A stretch of DNA of 46,103 nt from Eubacterium sp. GTDB lineage: Bacteria > Bacillota > Clostridia > Lachnospirales > Lachnospiraceae. The stretch is from contig JAGBNH010000099.1 in assembly GCA_017634475.1 (NCBI GenBank), forward strand, positions 1 through 46,103, in the 5' to 3' direction. The translations under genes were made by a program, and so were the position numbers. Positions 17,321 through 26,370 of this stretch are shown here, piece by piece. The notes under the pieces are model-generated. The model was not told the origin of the DNA. It did no database searches and saw only the letters and a list, made by a program, of their open reading frames with translations. Each line of letters begins with the position of its first letter. The first letter of the stretch is position 1.

Positions 17321-17398
17321 ACGATAAAAAGAAATCTGCATTTTCTACGATAAAAAGAAATCTGCGTTTCCTACGATAAAAAGAAATCTGCGTTTTCG
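17321..17398. repeat. Three tandem 26-bp repeats upstream of the clpB -35
   Basis: Units at 17321-17346, 17347-17372 and 17373-17398 share ACGATAAAAAGAAATCTGC, followed by a T-rich tail, and differ at only about three positions. The array ends two bases before the clpB -35 box. Read on the minus strand each unit ends TTTCTTTTTATCGT. An UP-element-like or activator-binding role is inference. The 26-base period equals about 2.5 helical turns, so adjacent sites would face opposite sides of the helix. Confidence 0.9.
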
Positions 17399-17407
17399 CA
17401 CCATATG

Positions 17408-17437
17408 AACAATGCGAGGGTCACCCCTCGCATTGTT
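17408..17437 (-). terminator. Hairpin at the end of the rhodanese gene
   Basis: A 13-bp perfect stem (17408-17420 with 17425-17437) with loop TCAC; its first base overlaps the TAA stop codon. The U run after it is poor (GTTCAT), so it may be a weak terminator or an mRNA 3'-end stabiliser. Confidence 0.6.
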
Positions 17438-18063
17438 TACTCCTCAACGACTACCGCTCCCGGCCAGTCGATGATCCCGCCGAATTCGATGATCCTGGTA
17501 TAGCCCATCTCTGCCAGCTTGGCCGCGGCTTTCTTGCTGCGGTTTCCGCTCCGGCAGTAGATCAGGATCTTCTGGTCTTTGTCCGGAAGCTTCTTTATCT
17601 CCTGATTCAGATCCTGTATGGCCAAGATATCTTCACTGTCAATGTTGATGGCCCCGGGGATATGTCCTTCCAGAAACTCTCCGTGGGTCCGCACATCCAG
17701 CAGGATGTAATCATTCCGGTTCTGCAGCATCCAGACTGCATCATCCATGGTGATCTGAAGATAACCGAGATCCTCCGGACCGGGTTCTGCAGTCTCGGTG
17801 GTTTCCGTTGTCCCGGAACCTGCGGTGCTCCCCGGGGTATCGGTGCTGTCTGTGGATCCTGTACTTGCCTGGGTATCTGTCGATCCCGTGCTCTCCGTGT
17901 TTTCTGCAGGATCTGCGGATCCCGTTTGCCCGGATGTAGTCACCAACCCCGTGTCTGCTAAATCCGGGACCGTCTGCCGCGTTTCCTCTCCACAGCCGGT
18001 GAGCAGGCAGGCCAGCATCAGAGCCGGTAATACGATTCTGTTTTTCCAACTGTTCTTCCGCAT
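17437..18063 (-). CDS. Rhodanese-domain lipoprotein
   Basis: 208 residues. A lipoprotein signal (LACLLTGC, cysteine near residue 25) anchors it outside the membrane. A low-complexity linker of Ser, Thr, Gly and Asp (about 45-90, TGSTD/TQASTGS type) follows. Residues 97-205 form a rhodanese domain with ILLDVRTHGEFLEGHIPGA and the active-site loop CRSGNRS, whose cysteine is present. Rhodaneses move sulfane sulfur, or act as redox or binding modules; an extracytoplasmic sulfur or thiol role is inference. The start ATG has AGGGAAAG upstream. It sits downstream of the HNH gene with a possible promoter of its own. Confidence 0.9.
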   Translation of the reverse strand: MRKNSWKNRIVLPALMLACLLTGCGEETRQTVPDLADTGLVTTSGQTGSADPAENTESTGSTDTQASTGSTDSTDTPGSTAGSGTTETTETAEPGPEDLGYLQITMDDAVWMLQNRNDYILLDVRTHGEFLEGHIPGAINIDSEDILAIQDLNQEIKKLPDKDQKILIYCRSGNRSKKAAAKLAEMGYTRIIEFGGIIDWPGAVVVEE

Positions 18064-18150
18064 ATTTCTTTCCCTGTGTTCTGATCAGTTCCACCGAAGA
18101 GATCCTTCGCCGCAATCTGAATCGCCCTTTCCCTTCGTGGTCAAAGTATC

Positions 18151-18178
18151 ATCATAACTTTTTGCCCCGCATGTTCAA
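18151..18178 (-). promoter_or_regulatory. Possible promoter for the rhodanese lipoprotein gene
   Basis: TTGAAC (18178-18173), a 16-base spacer and TATGAT (18156-18151) on the minus strand. The -35 overlaps the stop codon of the HNH gene. Confidence 0.4.
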
Positions 18179-18747
18179 AGTGGCATCAATGTAAATATAT
18201 ACATCCCCGCACCCACAATGGCCGTAAGTCCCAGCAGGATCAGCAGCATCCAGAATCCCTTATGCCTTCCCAGCTTGCCCCTCAGAATCCAGAGACCCAT
18301 TCTGTCCCCTTTTCTTGAATTGCAGGGCTGACAGGCAGCCACCAGATTCCTGGGATCATTGATGTTCCGGATGTCCTGTCGTTCCAGTCTTTTCTGCAGC
18401 CGTACATCCCGGGACGCACAGCCAATGGGATAGAGATGATCCACCGTAACCTTGTCTCTCTTCAGAAGCCTTCCGCAATAGACGCAGAAATACCGTTTCC
18501 CCAGGTCCGGCTTATGCGCCTGAAAGAAACGTCTTCGATAATCTGTCCTTCTCCTGCCCAGGGCATTGGTCATACGAAAGGTAAGTCCCACCTCTTCGCA
18601 GTATTTTTGTATCTTTTTGTATTTTCGTTTCGTCACCTGTCCGGAGAAATCGATCCCGTCATTGATCAGCCCATAACGGGACAGTTTTTTTCTCACCGTT
18701 TTTTCACGCAAGCAAACACCTGATACGGTGATCGGATAAATTGTCAT
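18175..18747 (-). CDS. HNH endonuclease-like protein with C-terminal membrane helix
   Basis: 190 residues. A basic N-terminal part (1-80) with no known domain is followed by an HNH zinc-finger nuclease motif: C88-x2-C91, DH at 103-104 (TVDHLYP), N134, then C139-x2-C142-NSRKGD. A strongly hydrophobic helix (about 165-187, WMLLILLGLTAIVGAGMYIF) ends the protein. A membrane-anchored HNH protein is unusual. It could be a nuclease held at the membrane, or an HNH-fold protein without nuclease activity. The start ATG has GGAG seven bases upstream. It sits between the low-GC metalloprotease gene and the rhodanese gene; neither explains its role. Confidence 0.78.
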   Translation of the reverse strand: MTIYPITVSGVCLREKTVRKKLSRYGLINDGIDFSGQVTKRKYKKIQKYCEEVGLTFRMTNALGRRRTDYRRRFFQAHKPDLGKRYFCVYCGRLLKRDKVTVDHLYPIGCASRDVRLQKRLERQDIRNINDPRNLVAACQPCNSRKGDRMGLWILRGKLGRHKGFWMLLILLGLTAIVGAGMYIFTLMPL

Positions 18748-18819
18748 TACCGTTCTCCAATTAAAGCAAATTAAACACCCTGTCTATATCAATTATAGTA
18801 ATATAGTATAATCATGCTT

Positions 18820-21771
18820 TTACGGAACAGATGTCAAACTCCATATCTGGTATAGTCCCGAAGACAACGCATTCCAATATACATTAGAACCATTTGAAGA
18901 AGAACTTGATGACAAGTATAGATCATAATTATGTAACTTTATTCTGTACCCACCATTGACTGAAATAAAGTCGACCATCGCATCCGTTTCATTTCCCGAA
19001 ACAGGAAACAAATCACAATTCCACGGATTTCCAGTGCGATAGACATTAAGTCCATAAGAATAATCAATAATCGATTTTATAAATACACCAGAGCCAACAG
19101 ATGATACATACCATTTCTGTTCATTAGTTCCGCTTCCTGACCACAAACATACATTTTGATGATTTGATAGTGTTGTCACATTATTACCATATATATTTAA
19201 AAACTTGCCCGTTCCTGTATTCTTAATGGTATATATTCCTGAAGAAGAAACAACAATCAAAACCGAATTTGAATAGTATGGTCCCGTAACCGGCGACCCT
19301 GTCTGTCTTGACTCAACACAACAAGTAACAGTCCCCCCGCTTGAAATTATTTGATTCCACTGCGAAGTAGTCGGAGTTCGTGTCAATGATGACCCATAAC
19401 TTGTACGAAGTATCAAATTATAAGAAGAATCATAAAATGCCAATCTAAAACTATTATTGGGATAATTTATACTTCCACCTTGAGCTATCCATGAAAAAGT
19501 CATTGGTGTAGATACTGTTCCGGAAGGGGGTTCTAGTGCTGATGAAACCTTATACAATGATAAAATTGCTCCCAGATTAATCTTTGTTTGCGTATTAATC
19601 GAAGAAGAATTATTGAAAGCATTTATAAATGCCGACAGTGATTTACATTGATTTGTTTTCGTCAAAGACCAAACGTATGTATTATTGCATTGAACATTGT
19701 CGTTTTCAGAAGCATTAATCCCATCTGTAATGTCATACAAAACCGCAGCAACAGTAGCTTCATTAGCTTCTCCAAGTCTCATATTTGAAGCTAAAATTTC
19801 AATATCAGTATTAATTGATGCATCTACAGTATCTTGGTATCTTGTATCACCAACATTCGGAATATTCAATGAAGAAGCAGACATCTTGTTTTGAAGATTA
19901 ATTGCATAATAAGTAGCCCACCCTTCTCCCCAGGCAAGATTAATCCCGTCTGACTTATTTCCAAGAGTATCCGCCAAATTCTGAGTCATAGAATGTGAAC
20001 CACCTGGGCTTCCACTCAAACCATATATTTTTTGAACATAATGCCCATATTCATGTTCCATAACATCCCAATCAAACGCATCATCATACAAAATATAAAT
20101 TGTGTTTTGCGAAGACAAGAAGCAACTTGTTCCATGAGAAGAATCTGGGAAAGACACATTAAGATTGCTCAAATATGTCCCATCAATTGAATACATATAT
20201 CGATTTGCAAGTTCCAATGATTGATGAACTCCAACGGACTTCCCTTTGTTTGTGTTGTTTGCCGCAGTATAAGAAATTGATAGCGGTGTACCCGCAGAAA
20301 CAGAATATGTGGAAGTTTGATAACAATAATCCACCCCAGATGAATCCTTTACATTAATGTACAATCCCTTTGAAAGCACCTTAATATAAACCGTCTCATT
20401 TGAAGACGAACCCGTCCAGGTTTTATCAAATGATCCATAACCATTCGTGTTTGTTACAATCGGTGTAGAAGATCCACTATGGTATATTTCAACTCGGATA
20501 CTTCTTGCCGGATGTGATGTTCCATTTACATCTTTCCAATATATCGTTCCTTTCACTTCAAATTGGCCTCTCTCCTGCAACTTCAAATCAGTTTGACCAT
20601 ATTTAAAGCATTCACCAGCCATATCAATATCGTTAATACTTTTATAAACTTTTTCAGAGTATATTGCTAAATCATCATAACTATTATCAGAAATATAATC
20701 AAAATCATTTTCATTTAATAAAAATATAGTCTTTTTATACTTTGAAATCTCATTTTCTTTTTCATCGTATGCAATGACATCAACAACTACTTGTCCATCC
20801 ACAAAGCTATCGTCTAATGAAAAATCAATCGAAAAACACATATCCAGATTGTCTAACACAATACAATTCTTTGAAAATAATGACACATGTTCAGGAACTA
20901 CTATATTCACTATAACCTTTGTTGCATTAATACTATCCGTAACTTGATATGACCTCTTTATTTCACTTCCGTGTGGGTACATGTTTTTGTTATCCTCATT
21001 CGGAATAATCATTAATTCTTTTGAAGAGCAAAAATCATCTGGTTCTATTCTTTGTATTTCTTTTTTTGCATCTTGATAATTCTTTTTTGCATCTTCAACT
21101 CCATCAAAACTAAGGCCAGCACCCAATTCGCCCTTGTAATAGTATAACGTTCTCGATATTCCTCCAATTGTTTTTTCCTTTCCATTATTTGGATTAGCAT
21201 CTTCAAAGAACCATCCAAACACAAGACTTATCCCCCCAGTACTTTCAGTAACCATATTATTGAAACTTACCGATATCGATTCATAATATACTATTTTCCC
21301 ATTCGATACCGAAGTATCCAATAAATCCATTTCATCTTTTGTATATTTTTTTATAAATGGTTCGCTCGTAACATTGTTTATCTTCATTAGACTATTATGC
21401 TTCTCACGCAAAAACCCTTCATTATATTCATTACAAATTGCATCATATACCTTCAGTATTGGATATCCGTTTATACCATAAATATCACGGTTAGGAATTG
21501 CATTTATTACAAGGTTTTTCGCATAAGAATCTCCTATTCCAACCTTAACTGTTAAATCCATATTGTTTTCACAAAACGATACAGATTCTACAATTAATTT
21601 TGTATTCGAAACACCTGGTTTTACATACTGCTCCTCTCCACATGTAATTGCGTGCGGAATATATTTATTATTCGGCACTTCTTCTTTTTCCGCGCCAGCT
21701 ATTACCATCCTCATAACAAAAAACGATACACACACACTTATTATCAGCACGAATACTATTTTTTTATTCAT
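18820..21771 (-). CDS. Secreted zinc metalloprotease-like protein with ricin-type lectin domain
   Basis: 983 residues with an N-terminal signal peptide or anchor (VFVLIISVCVSFFVMRMVIA). Residues 30-395 have no recognised domain. About 398-490 resembles a carboxypeptidase-regulatory or Ig-like module (FEVKGTIYWKDVNG). A zincin motif HEYGH lies at 573-577, with a likely third ligand in WGEGWATYYA about 36 residues on, as in glutamate zincins. A possible Fn3-like stretch (747-840) comes next. A ricin B-type beta-trefoil (845-983) shows GKFLNIYGNN and repeated Q-W motifs. It probably binds glycans and cleaves extracellular protein, by inference. Base composition is near 36% GC in the lines I sampled, far below its neighbours, and codon use is AT-rich, pointing to acquisition. 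The start is supported by AGAGGTGAGC before ATG. Confidence 0.85.
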   Translation of the reverse strand: MNKKIVFVLIISVCVSFFVMRMVIAGAEKEEVPNNKYIPHAITCGEEQYVKPGVSNTKLIVESVSFCENNMDLTVKVGIGDSYAKNLVINAIPNRDIYGINGYPILKVYDAICNEYNEGFLREKHNSLMKINNVTSEPFIKKYTKDEMDLLDTSVSNGKIVYYESISVSFNNMVTESTGGISLVFGWFFEDANPNNGKEKTIGGISRTLYYYKGELGAGLSFDGVEDAKKNYQDAKKEIQRIEPDDFCSSKELMIIPNEDNKNMYPHGSEIKRSYQVTDSINATKVIVNIVVPEHVSLFSKNCIVLDNLDMCFSIDFSLDDSFVDGQVVVDVIAYDEKENEISKYKKTIFLLNENDFDYISDNSYDDLAIYSEKVYKSINDIDMAGECFKYGQTDLKLQERGQFEVKGTIYWKDVNGTSHPARSIRVEIYHSGSSTPIVTNTNGYGSFDKTWTGSSSNETVYIKVLSKGLYINVKDSSGVDYCYQTSTYSVSAGTPLSISYTAANNTNKGKSVGVHQSLELANRYMYSIDGTYLSNLNVSFPDSSHGTSCFLSSQNTIYILYDDAFDWDVMEHEYGHYVQKIYGLSGSPGGSHSMTQNLADTLGNKSDGINLAWGEGWATYYAINLQNKMSASSLNIPNVGDTRYQDTVDASINTDIEILASNMRLGEANEATVAAVLYDITDGINASENDNVQCNNTYVWSLTKTNQCKSLSAFINAFNNSSSINTQTKINLGAILSLYKVSSALEPPSGTVSTPMTFSWIAQGGSINYPNNSFRLAFYDSSYNLILRTSYGSSLTRTPTTSQWNQIISSGGTVTCCVESRQTGSPVTGPYYSNSVLIVVSSSGIYTIKNTGTGKFLNIYGNNVTTLSNHQNVCLWSGSGTNEQKWYVSSVGSGVFIKSIIDYSYGLNVYRTGNPWNCDLFPVSGNETDAMVDFISVNGGYRIKLHNYDLYLSSSSSSNGSNVYWNALSSGLYQIWSLTSVP

Positions 21772-21806
21772 TTAGCTCACCTCTCTTTGCATAATAACAC
21801 ACACTT

Positions 21807-24800
21807 CTACTCCACCGACTTCAGAGACTCTGCCATATTGATCTTCTCCAGTTTCCCCCGCATGAACAGATTCACCAGGAAGGTGAAGACAAAGATCAGG
21901 ACGATGCTGTACAGGAAGCTCATGGGCTTGATCTGCCGGTTAAAGAAAACCATATCCACAACGATCTGCTTCATCACAAAGGCATGGAGCAGGATACCCA
22001 GTCCCAGTCCTGCCAGCATACCGAAAAAGGTAAGCAGTACATTTTCACGGAAGACATACTGTGCGGTTTCCCCGGGGTAGAAGCCCAGAACCTTAATGGT
22101 GGCGATCTCCCGAAGCCGTTCGGTGATATTGATATTCGTCAGATTATAAAGCACTACGAAGGCCAGTCCGGCGGCACTGAGCACCACGATCAGCACGATC
22201 ACATCCAGCCGTGACATCATGTCCGCCATTCGTTCCTTGGTATCCTGAAAGACATTCACATAGGACACATCCTTGCATTTTGCAATGGATGCCTGTGCCT
22301 GATACACATCCGTACCCTCCGCGCATATCACATAGGCGGTATTCACGCCCCGCCGGATATCCTCCGGAGACGCGATCACATAGTTATAAATGTGGTTTCG
22401 GAACACTCCCGCGATCCGTACCCTGACCTCCTCCAGATCATCGCTCCGAAGACATACCTCATCTCCTTCTGCAAGCCCCTGGCGCTCCGCCAGGGAGGAA
22501 CAGATCAGGATCTCCCCCTGCTTCGGCATGGGAAGCTCTTTGCCGCTCATGGTGGAGGTTCGGAAGAATTCCCGGAAATCCTTTTGGGATTCCGGCACGA
22601 TGAGGTTCACACTCTTCACCACCTTATCCTTCACGATATCCCAAGACCCGGCATAGGTAAGGATATATTTCCCGTCCCTTTCTCCCAGCTTATCCAGAAG
22701 CTCCCGGGATACCTCTTCACTCCGCCCGTTCCGCAGGTTCACCTCCAGATCGGCCACCTGGATCTCCTCATACTGCAACCGGCTGAAATCCGCAATGGAA
22801 TCCTTCATGCCAAAGCCCGTAAGGAGCAGCGCCATACTTCCGCTGATCCCCACGATCATCATGAAGAAACGTCCTTTATAGCGGAAAATGTTCCGCACGG
22901 ATACCTTATGCAGGAACTTCATACGGTTCCAGATGGCAGGGATCCGTTCCAGGAATACCCTTTTTCCGGGCTTCGGTGCCTTGGGGCGCATAAGCTCGGC
23001 TGCCGCAGCGGAAAGCTCGTATCTGCAGGAGATATAGGTCACACCCACCGAACAGAGGGTGGACACGAGAATGGAGATCAGCGCCAGTGTCCAGTTTACG
23101 GTAAAACGCATTTCCAGGCTGATATACATCAGCTTATAGGTGATCCAGATCACCCCGGGGAACAGGAAGATCCCCACCGCATAGCCGAAGATACATCCTG
23201 TCAGGGAAGCCAGGCCCGAGTAGGAGGTATATTTCATCATGATATCTGCGTTGGAATACCCCAGCGCCTTCAGCACGCCGATCTGGCCCCGCTGCTCCTC
23301 CACCATACGGGTCATGGTGGTCATGCAGACCAATGCGGCTACAAGGATGAAGAAAACGGGAAATACCTGAGCCACCTGGGCCACGATATCGGAATCGTTT
23401 TCGAAGCAGGCGTAACCGATATTGGTATTCCGTTCCATCAGGAAGGTCTCCGGCTCCTTCAGATCCGCAAGCTCTTCCTCTCCGTCAGCGATCTTCTCTT
23501 CTGCATCCCGGATCTTTTCTTCGAATTCCTTCTTTCCGTCTTCATACTCCTTCAGACCGTCCGCATATTCCTTCCGGCCGTCCGCCAGCTTCTGCTTTCC
23601 TTCCTCCAGGTCACGGACGCCGTCCTCATACTTTTTCAGCCCCTCTTCATACTGCTCCCGTCCGGACAGATACTCGGCGTATCCCTTCTGATACCGGGCA
23701 AGACCATCCTTAAACTGCTTCTCGGCAGCCGTATACTGTGCATAGCCCGTCTTCCATGCAGCAAGGCCTGCGCTGTATTCTGCAAAGCCTGTGTCATACT
23801 GTGCTTTTCCCTGTTCCCAGGCCTTAAGTCCCTCCGCATATGCTGTACAGCCGGCGGTATATTCTGCATATCCTATAGTATACTTTGCCTCTGCAGCTTC
23901 ATATTCCGAAAGGCTCTTATTATACTCGTTCAGTGAAGCCTCATATACCGGTACCGGCAGGAAGGGCTTCTTTTGATCCAGCTCTTTCTTCGTCGCATCA
24001 AGCTTAAGCTTCGCCTGATCCAGCTTTTCCTTTGTTTCCGTAAGGATCGCCTCTGTTTTATCCAGCTTCTCCTTCGTCGCATCCAGAACGCTCTTATTCT
24101 GATCCAGTTCTTCTTTCGCTGCGGTCAGCACCGGTTCCTTCTGATCAAGCTCTGCTTTCGCATCATCCAGAAGCCGCTTGTTCTTCTCCAGCTCTGCCCG
24201 CCCGTTATAGATTTCTTTTTCGGAATCCTTCAGGACAGACTCTGCATCGGCAAGATCCTGCTTTGTCTGATCCAGAGTCTCCTTTGCGTCGGCCAGCTCC
24301 TTCTCCCCATCCGGGATCTCTTTCTCGGAATCCGCGATCTTCTTTGCTGCATCATCCAGCTCTTTTTTCGCATCATCCAGCTTCTTCTGATTCTTTTCTT
24401 TCTCTTCTGCAAGCTCGGACCTTGCTTCTTCGAGCTTCTGCTCTGCTTCACTCTTCACCCGCTTATAGCGGTCCCCTGCGACTCGATCCGTAAGCTCCTC
24501 CCAGGTACTCCGGAGCTGATCCATTCTGTCGTCATATTCATCCGAATAGATTTCCCCCGGAACATCCATGTCCACATAGAGCTCTGTATAGATATCCCCT
24601 TTAAAGGCATCCTTTGTAAAATACAGAAAACCGCTGACCAGACCATTTCCCAGAGATGTGGTGCCCCGCTCAAAATTGATATACAGAGACGAATCAGCAA
24701 ATCCTACAATGGTATAGGAGTCCCGGGCAAAATGCTCCAGACTCTCCTCGGAATTGGAGGAAGCAAAGGTCAGGGTGTCCCCCAGTTCCCAGCCGTATCG

Positions 24801-25223
24801 GTGCTTGCTGTCCACCAGGACCTCGGTCCCGGTCTCCGGAAGTCTTCCTTCCCGGAGCAGCAGCCGGTTCACGTTCTCCGTCAGAAGATGGGCCTTGTAG
24901 ACCTCATCCGTGTTCTCCTTGGACAGGCAGATCACATCATACGTAATGGAGCCTTCGGCGGCGAGAACGATGTCTTGCTTCCGGATCTCCTCCACGTCCT
25001 GTTCCTCCCAGCCCAGGGTGGAAACCAGCTTATAATCAAAGAAATTCTTTTCTTTATAGAATTCGTCGATGGTATGCACCATGGTGGGGGTGGTGATCCG
25101 GACACCGGAAAAAAAGCCGACACCCAATGCGATAATGGCAAAGATCGCAAAGAATCGGCCGAAGGAACCGCGGATATCCCGGCGGGTGGACTTATGTAAG
25201 GCTTTTTTTCCGCTTAACTTCAT
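21807..25223 (-). CDS. FtsX-family ABC permease with giant extracellular coiled coil
   Basis: 1138 residues. A first membrane helix (about 23-43) leads to a MacB-like extracellular domain (45-240). A coiled coil of about 370 residues follows. Its first part is built of LD-x-KxxLD heptads (AKEELDQNKSVLDATKEKL). Its second part is built of Y-x-x-G heptads (YAEGLKAWEQGKAQYDTGF). Two FtsX domains follow (about 615-760 and 1015-1135), ending LFMRGKLEKINMAESLKSVE. Such permeases usually work as mechanotransmitters rather than channels, with the partner ATPase encoded just upstream (30 bases). The substrate or partner is unknown; the coil suggests reaching across the wall. The start has TGGAGG six bases before ATG. 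Confidence 0.92.
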   Translation of the reverse strand: MKLSGKKALHKSTRRDIRGSFGRFFAIFAIIALGVGFFSGVRITTPTMVHTIDEFYKEKNFFDYKLVSTLGWEEQDVEEIRKQDIVLAAEGSITYDVICLSKENTDEVYKAHLLTENVNRLLLREGRLPETGTEVLVDSKHRYGWELGDTLTFASSNSEESLEHFARDSYTIVGFADSSLYINFERGTTSLGNGLVSGFLYFTKDAFKGDIYTELYVDMDVPGEIYSDEYDDRMDQLRSTWEELTDRVAGDRYKRVKSEAEQKLEEARSELAEEKEKNQKKLDDAKKELDDAAKKIADSEKEIPDGEKELADAKETLDQTKQDLADAESVLKDSEKEIYNGRAELEKNKRLLDDAKAELDQKEPVLTAAKEELDQNKSVLDATKEKLDKTEAILTETKEKLDQAKLKLDATKKELDQKKPFLPVPVYEASLNEYNKSLSEYEAAEAKYTIGYAEYTAGCTAYAEGLKAWEQGKAQYDTGFAEYSAGLAAWKTGYAQYTAAEKQFKDGLARYQKGYAEYLSGREQYEEGLKKYEDGVRDLEEGKQKLADGRKEYADGLKEYEDGKKEFEEKIRDAEEKIADGEEELADLKEPETFLMERNTNIGYACFENDSDIVAQVAQVFPVFFILVAALVCMTTMTRMVEEQRGQIGVLKALGYSNADIMMKYTSYSGLASLTGCIFGYAVGIFLFPGVIWITYKLMYISLEMRFTVNWTLALISILVSTLCSVGVTYISCRYELSAAAAELMRPKAPKPGKRVFLERIPAIWNRMKFLHKVSVRNIFRYKGRFFMMIVGISGSMALLLTGFGMKDSIADFSRLQYEEIQVADLEVNLRNGRSEEVSRELLDKLGERDGKYILTYAGSWDIVKDKVVKSVNLIVPESQKDFREFFRTSTMSGKELPMPKQGEILICSSLAERQGLAEGDEVCLRSDDLEEVRVRIAGVFRNHIYNYVIASPEDIRRGVNTAYVICAEGTDVYQAQASIAKCKDVSYVNVFQDTKERMADMMSRLDVIVLIVVLSAAGLAFVVLYNLTNINITERLREIATIKVLGFYPGETAQYVFRENVLLTFFGMLAGLGLGILLHAFVMKQIVVDMVFFNRQIKPMSFLYSIVLIFVFTFLVNLFMRGKLEKINMAESLKSVE

Positions 25224-25253
25224 TAATCCTCCATTGGATCATGTCTCATTTCA

Positions 25254-25955
25254 CTACCACTCGATCTGTTCGATGTCCACCCGGTTCTCGTTGATGGTCT
25301 CGCTCAGGATCTTCCCGCTCTTTACACGGATCACCCGGTCTGCCATGGCGGTGATGGCCGAGTTATGGGTGATAACGATCACGGTGGTTCCCGTATTCCT
25401 GCAGGTATCCTGCAGCAGCTTCAGTACGGACTTACCTGTCTGGTAATCCAGGGCACCGGTGGGCTCGTCACAGAGCAGGAGTTTCGGGTTCTTGGCCAGC
25501 GCCCGGGCGATGGCCACTCTCTGCTGCTCTCCGCCGGAGAGCTGTGACGGGAAATTCTTCATCCGGTCTTCCAGTCCCACATCCCGGAGTACATCCGCCG
25601 GAGCCAGGGGATCCTTACAGATCTGCACCGCAAGCTCCACATTTTCCAGCGCGGTAAGATTCTGCACCAGATTGTAAAACTGGAACACGAAGCCCACATC
25701 CAGTCTCCGGTAGGTGGTCAGCTTCTTTTTATCGTAGGCGGAGATATCCTCCCCGTCGATGGTGACTCTGCCCTTGCTCAGGGTGTCCATTCCTCCCAGG
25801 ATATTCAGGATCGTGGTCTTGCCGGCGCCGGATGCGCCGACGATGACGCAGAATTCCCCCTTTTCAATGGTGAAGGATGCACCGGAAAGAGCGGAGACTT
25901 CTACCTCTCCGCTCTTATAGATCTTATGCACATCATGAAATTCCACAAATGACAT
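25254..25955 (-). CDS. ABC transporter ATP-binding protein (MacB/LolD type)
   Basis: This 233-residue ATPase has Walker A GASGAGKT, a Q-loop in FVFQFYNLV, the signature [16 protein letters not shown], Walker [13 protein letters not shown] and an H-loop in VIVITHN. It powers the coiled-coil FtsX permease encoded 30 bases downstream. I start at ATG 25955 ([13 protein letters not shown]), with AGAGGTTAGT upstream; the 15 extra residues in the open frame overlap the previous gene. It lies eight bases after the superoxide reductase gene, so all three are probably one transcript. Confidence 0.95.
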   Translation of the reverse strand: MSFVEFHDVHKIYKSGEVEVSALSGASFTIEKGEFCVIVGASGAGKTTILNILGGMDTLSKGRVTIDGEDISAYDKKKLTTYRRLDVGFVFQFYNLVQNLTALENVELAVQICKDPLAPADVLRDVGLEDRMKNFPSQLSGGEQQRVAIARALAKNPKLLLCDEPTGALDYQTGKSVLKLLQDTCRNTGTTVIVITHNSAITAMADRVIRVKSGKILSETINENRVDIEQIEW

Positions 25956-25963
25956 ACTAACCT

Positions 25964-26344
25964 CTATGCTTCCGCTTTCCAGAGTCCATGAAGATTGCAA
26001 TACTCATAGGCCGCCTCAACCTGATCTCCCTCGGTAAGGGCGAAAACAGCCTTCGGTGCCTCTCCCGGCTTCAGAACCTTCCTCTGGAAGCCTTCCTTTG
26101 TCTGAAGCGCGATCCACTGGATATAATGTGCTTCCATCATGGGATGCTCAACGCTTCCTACCGATACGGTAACGATACTGCCGTTAACCTCGATCACCGG
26201 TACATGCTTCTCATAAGCGCCGTCCGAGGTTCCGGGAATAAGCTTTTCCATAGGTTCTCCACAGCAGATCACGGGAACTCCTGTTCCCTGAACTACCTCG
26301 ATGATCTGTCCGCAGTGCTTGCAGCGATAGAATTCCATTTCCAT
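25964..26344 (-). CDS. dfx: Desulfoferrodoxin (superoxide reductase)
   Basis: 126 residues. The N-terminal desulforedoxin module (1-36) has Cys ligands in YRCKHCG and VICCGEP. The C-terminal neelaredoxin module has the Fe(His)4Cys ligands: EKHVPVIE, VEHPM, AHYIQW and YEYCNLHGLWK. It reduces superoxide to hydrogen peroxide without making oxygen, a typical defence of anaerobes. The start ATG has AAGGGGG nine bases upstream. Its tight link to an ABC ATPase (eight bases) is unusual for a cytoplasmic redox enzyme. Upstream it is preceded by a repeat-rich 185-base gap. Confidence 0.96.
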   Translation of the reverse strand: MEMEFYRCKHCGQIIEVVQGTGVPVICCGEPMEKLIPGTSDGAYEKHVPVIEVNGSIVTVSVGSVEHPMMEAHYIQWIALQTKEGFQRKVLKPGEAPKAVFALTEGDQVEAAYEYCNLHGLWKAEA

Positions 26345-26370
26345 TTTTGATACCCCCTTGTATTATTTAT

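Noticed and set aside
17321..17398. CRISPR-like array
   Set aside because: The 26-base units are contiguous with no unique spacers, there are only three, and no cas genes are near.
18099..18121. Degenerate copy of the palindromic repeat (GATCCTTCGCCGCAATCTGAAT)
   Set aside because: Only one arm fits and the TCAT(T/C)CTGAG arm is broken, so chance similarity cannot be excluded.
18781..18820. Promoter for the HNH gene in the AT-rich TATACT/TATAAT stretch
   Set aside because: Several -10-like boxes exist but no -35 lies at an acceptable distance.
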